Positions 6,111-7,069 of a stretch of DNA of 7,069 bases are shown here, in pieces. How positions within the stretch are numbered: position 1 is the first letter of the stretch; each line of letters opens with the position of its first letter. The notes under the pieces were generated by a model. The model was not told the DNA's origin. It was given only the letters and a program-made list of their open reading frames with translations, and ran no database searches. The stretch comes from Deltaproteobacteria bacterium (GTDB taxonomy: Bacteria; Desulfobacterota; DSM-4660; Desulfatiglandales; Desulfatiglandaceae), in contig JAFDJF010000338.1 in assembly GCA_019307645.1 (NCBI GenBank), forward strand, positions 1 to 7,069, written 5' to 3'. A program made the translations under genes and the position numbers.

Positions 6111-6335
6111 CGAATATCGATTACATGAATTACGAATGACGAAGGAAGGAGTTTTTGTCAATTATCTAAGAGGTATTAACCGCAAAGGTCGCTAAGAAAC
6201 GCAAAGATAAATATATTTTTTTTAATCTTATCCTCAGTCATAAACTTGGCGTTCTTGGCGGTAGCAAATCAATCATAGAGCGAAGCGATTCCATACTTCG
6301 TCATTTGTCATTCGTTATTCGATATTCTTCGGTTC
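6101..6335. repeat. Composite nested palindrome between convergent genes
   Basis: Two inverted-repeat pairs are nested. The outer arms (about 6101-6143 and 6296-6334) share AACCGA, GAATATCGA and AATGACGAAG in inverted orientation with small gaps. The inner arms (about 6179-6207 and 6243-6265) are ACCGCAAAG...AACGCAAAG facing CTTGGCGTTCTTGGCGGT. The centre is AT-rich (about 6208-6240). The left arm runs over the stop codon (6108-6110) of the upstream gene. I recall similar ACCGCAAAG and CGAATGACGAAT elements as common intergenic repeats in Desulfobacterota-like genomes. It may be a REP/MITE-like element and may also separate the converging transcripts. No clear terminator T-run was found. The remaining stretch 6336-6415 shows nothing I can name. 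Confidence 0.7.
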
Positions 6336-6415
6336 AAAGTATTCCCCGCATAGTAGCAAACCCGGGTACTTCACCTTATTGGGCATTTTGTTAACCCACT
6401 GACATCTTTTTAGTA

Positions 6416-7036
6416 TTACGATTCTCGTCGTTTTAGCACCCCCAGGGTTTTAATCATTGGAAGCTCCTGAAAAAGGCCCGATTCCAAAGCCTGCTCGAAT
6501 ACCTGGCGAGGTGCCTGTCCGCCCTTTTCAGGATCCAGAAAAATGTCGTGGATGAGCAGGAATCCATTTGGAATGATGTGTCTGGCCCAACAATGATAAT
6601 CCCTGTAGGCGGTTTCATATGAGTGGCCCCCGTCTATGAAAACAAGGCTCAAAGGCGTTCCCCACAGACGGGCCGCAACATCGGACCGGCAAACCATGGG
6701 TACAACCGTTTCCTCCAGTCCAGCCTTTTCAAGCGTTTTTCTGAATTCTTTGAATGTATCGATGCGGTCTGTTTCCGGATCAAAAAGTTCCGGATCAAAA
6801 TATTCCTCCCCTGGTTGCTGCTCTTCCGATCCTCTGTGATGGTCAATGGAAAAAAGAATTCCATTGTGTTTTCTGCAGGCAGTGCCCAGGTAAATGGAAG
6901 ATTTGCCGCAGTAACTTCCTATCTCAAGGCAGGGCCCCAGTTTGCCGGCCTCGTATGCAATGTCGTAAAGGCCCTTTCCCTCATCCTCATCTAAAAATCC
7001 TTTGACTTCTTTCAAAAGTGTGACATCAAGCTTCAT
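6416..7036 (-). CDS. Class I SAM-dependent methyltransferase (Methyltransf_24 / CmcI-like)
   Basis: This 206-residue protein has the Rossmann methyltransferase pattern: motif I CLEIGSYCGKSS (36-47), an acidic and histidine-rich segment after strand 2, SIDHHRGSEEQ (63-73), then FIDGGHSYE (133-141) and LIHDIF (161-166). The DHH, DGGH and HD positions resemble the metal-assisted O-methyltransferase/CmcI group, so metal-dependent O-methylation of a hydroxyl is a reasonable guess. ATG 7036 is preceded by AGGGGG about 11 bases upstream, a rather long spacing. The gene converges on the glycosyltransferase operon across a palindromic repeat. To my recollection, actinobacterial versions with the same DHHRGSEE segment sit beside the same three partner genes, which suggests a shared pathway despite the opposite strand here. 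Its promoter, and any upstream co-transcribed gene, would lie beyond 7069. Confidence 0.87.
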   Translation of the reverse strand: MKLDVTLLKEVKGFLDEDEGKGLYDIAYEAGKLGPCLEIGSYCGKSSIYLGTACRKHNGILFSIDHHRGSEEQQPGEEYFDPELFDPETDRIDTFKEFRKTLEKAGLEETVVPMVCRSDVAARLWGTPLSLVFIDGGHSYETAYRDYHCWARHIIPNGFLLIHDIFLDPEKGGQAPRQVFEQALESGLFQELPMIKTLGVLKRRES

Positions 7037-7069
7037 TTTAAATCCATCCCCCTTTTTTAGCTTCTCCCG

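Noticed and set aside
1..7069. CRISPR array, tRNA or rRNA genes, complete insertion sequence
   Set aside because: No regularly spaced direct repeats, no cloverleaf-like or rRNA sequence, and no transposase gene were found. The repeats present are isolated palindromes.

Overview
The window looks like chromosomal DNA from a diderm (Gram-negative-type) bacterium. Evidence for this is a full-length apolipoprotein N-acyltransferase (Lnt), AbrB/PIN toxin-antitoxin genes and consensus-like sigma70 promoters. The style of the intergenic repeats (degenerate CGAATAACGAAT and ACCGCAAAG arms arranged as long palindromes) reminds me of Desulfobacterota genomes. That taxonomic guess comes from memory of similar sequences, not from a search.

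Layout. Positions 1-250 hold an imperfect-palindrome repeat, a decayed half copy of it, and the promoter/operator region of a vapBC-type toxin-antitoxin pair (254-906, + strand, ATGA overlap). Positions 907-1029 hold a G-rich run able to form a G-quadruplex and a 22-bp inverted repeat whose right arm runs over the lnt stop codon. lnt occupies 1030-2622 on the minus strand. A divergent intergenic region (2623-3003) carries a strong promoter with perfect -35 and -10 hexamers and a second copy of the repeat seen at the left edge. There the repeat lies in the untranslated leader of the next operon.

The + strand operon (3004-6110) has three overlapping genes: a GT-B fold family 4 glycosyltransferase, a class I SAM methyltransferase (Methyltransf_11 type), and an alpha/alpha-toroid protein of the kind automatically named 'prenyltransferase'. 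After a composite nested palindrome (about 6101-6335), a fourth gene converges on the minus strand (6416-7036): a Methyltransf_24/CmcI-like SAM methyltransferase.

How the genes may work together. Proteins closely resembling all four of these occur together, to my recollection, in Actinobacteria, with no assigned function. The window may therefore hold a widely spread, undescribed glycosylation/methylation module. The glycosyltransferase would transfer an activated sugar, one or both methyltransferases would methylate the product, and the toroid protein would bind or modify a glycan or isoprenoid part. This pathway is inference. VapBC and lnt are ordinary neighbours with no visible link to the module, apart from the shared repeat upstream of both vapBC and the operon.
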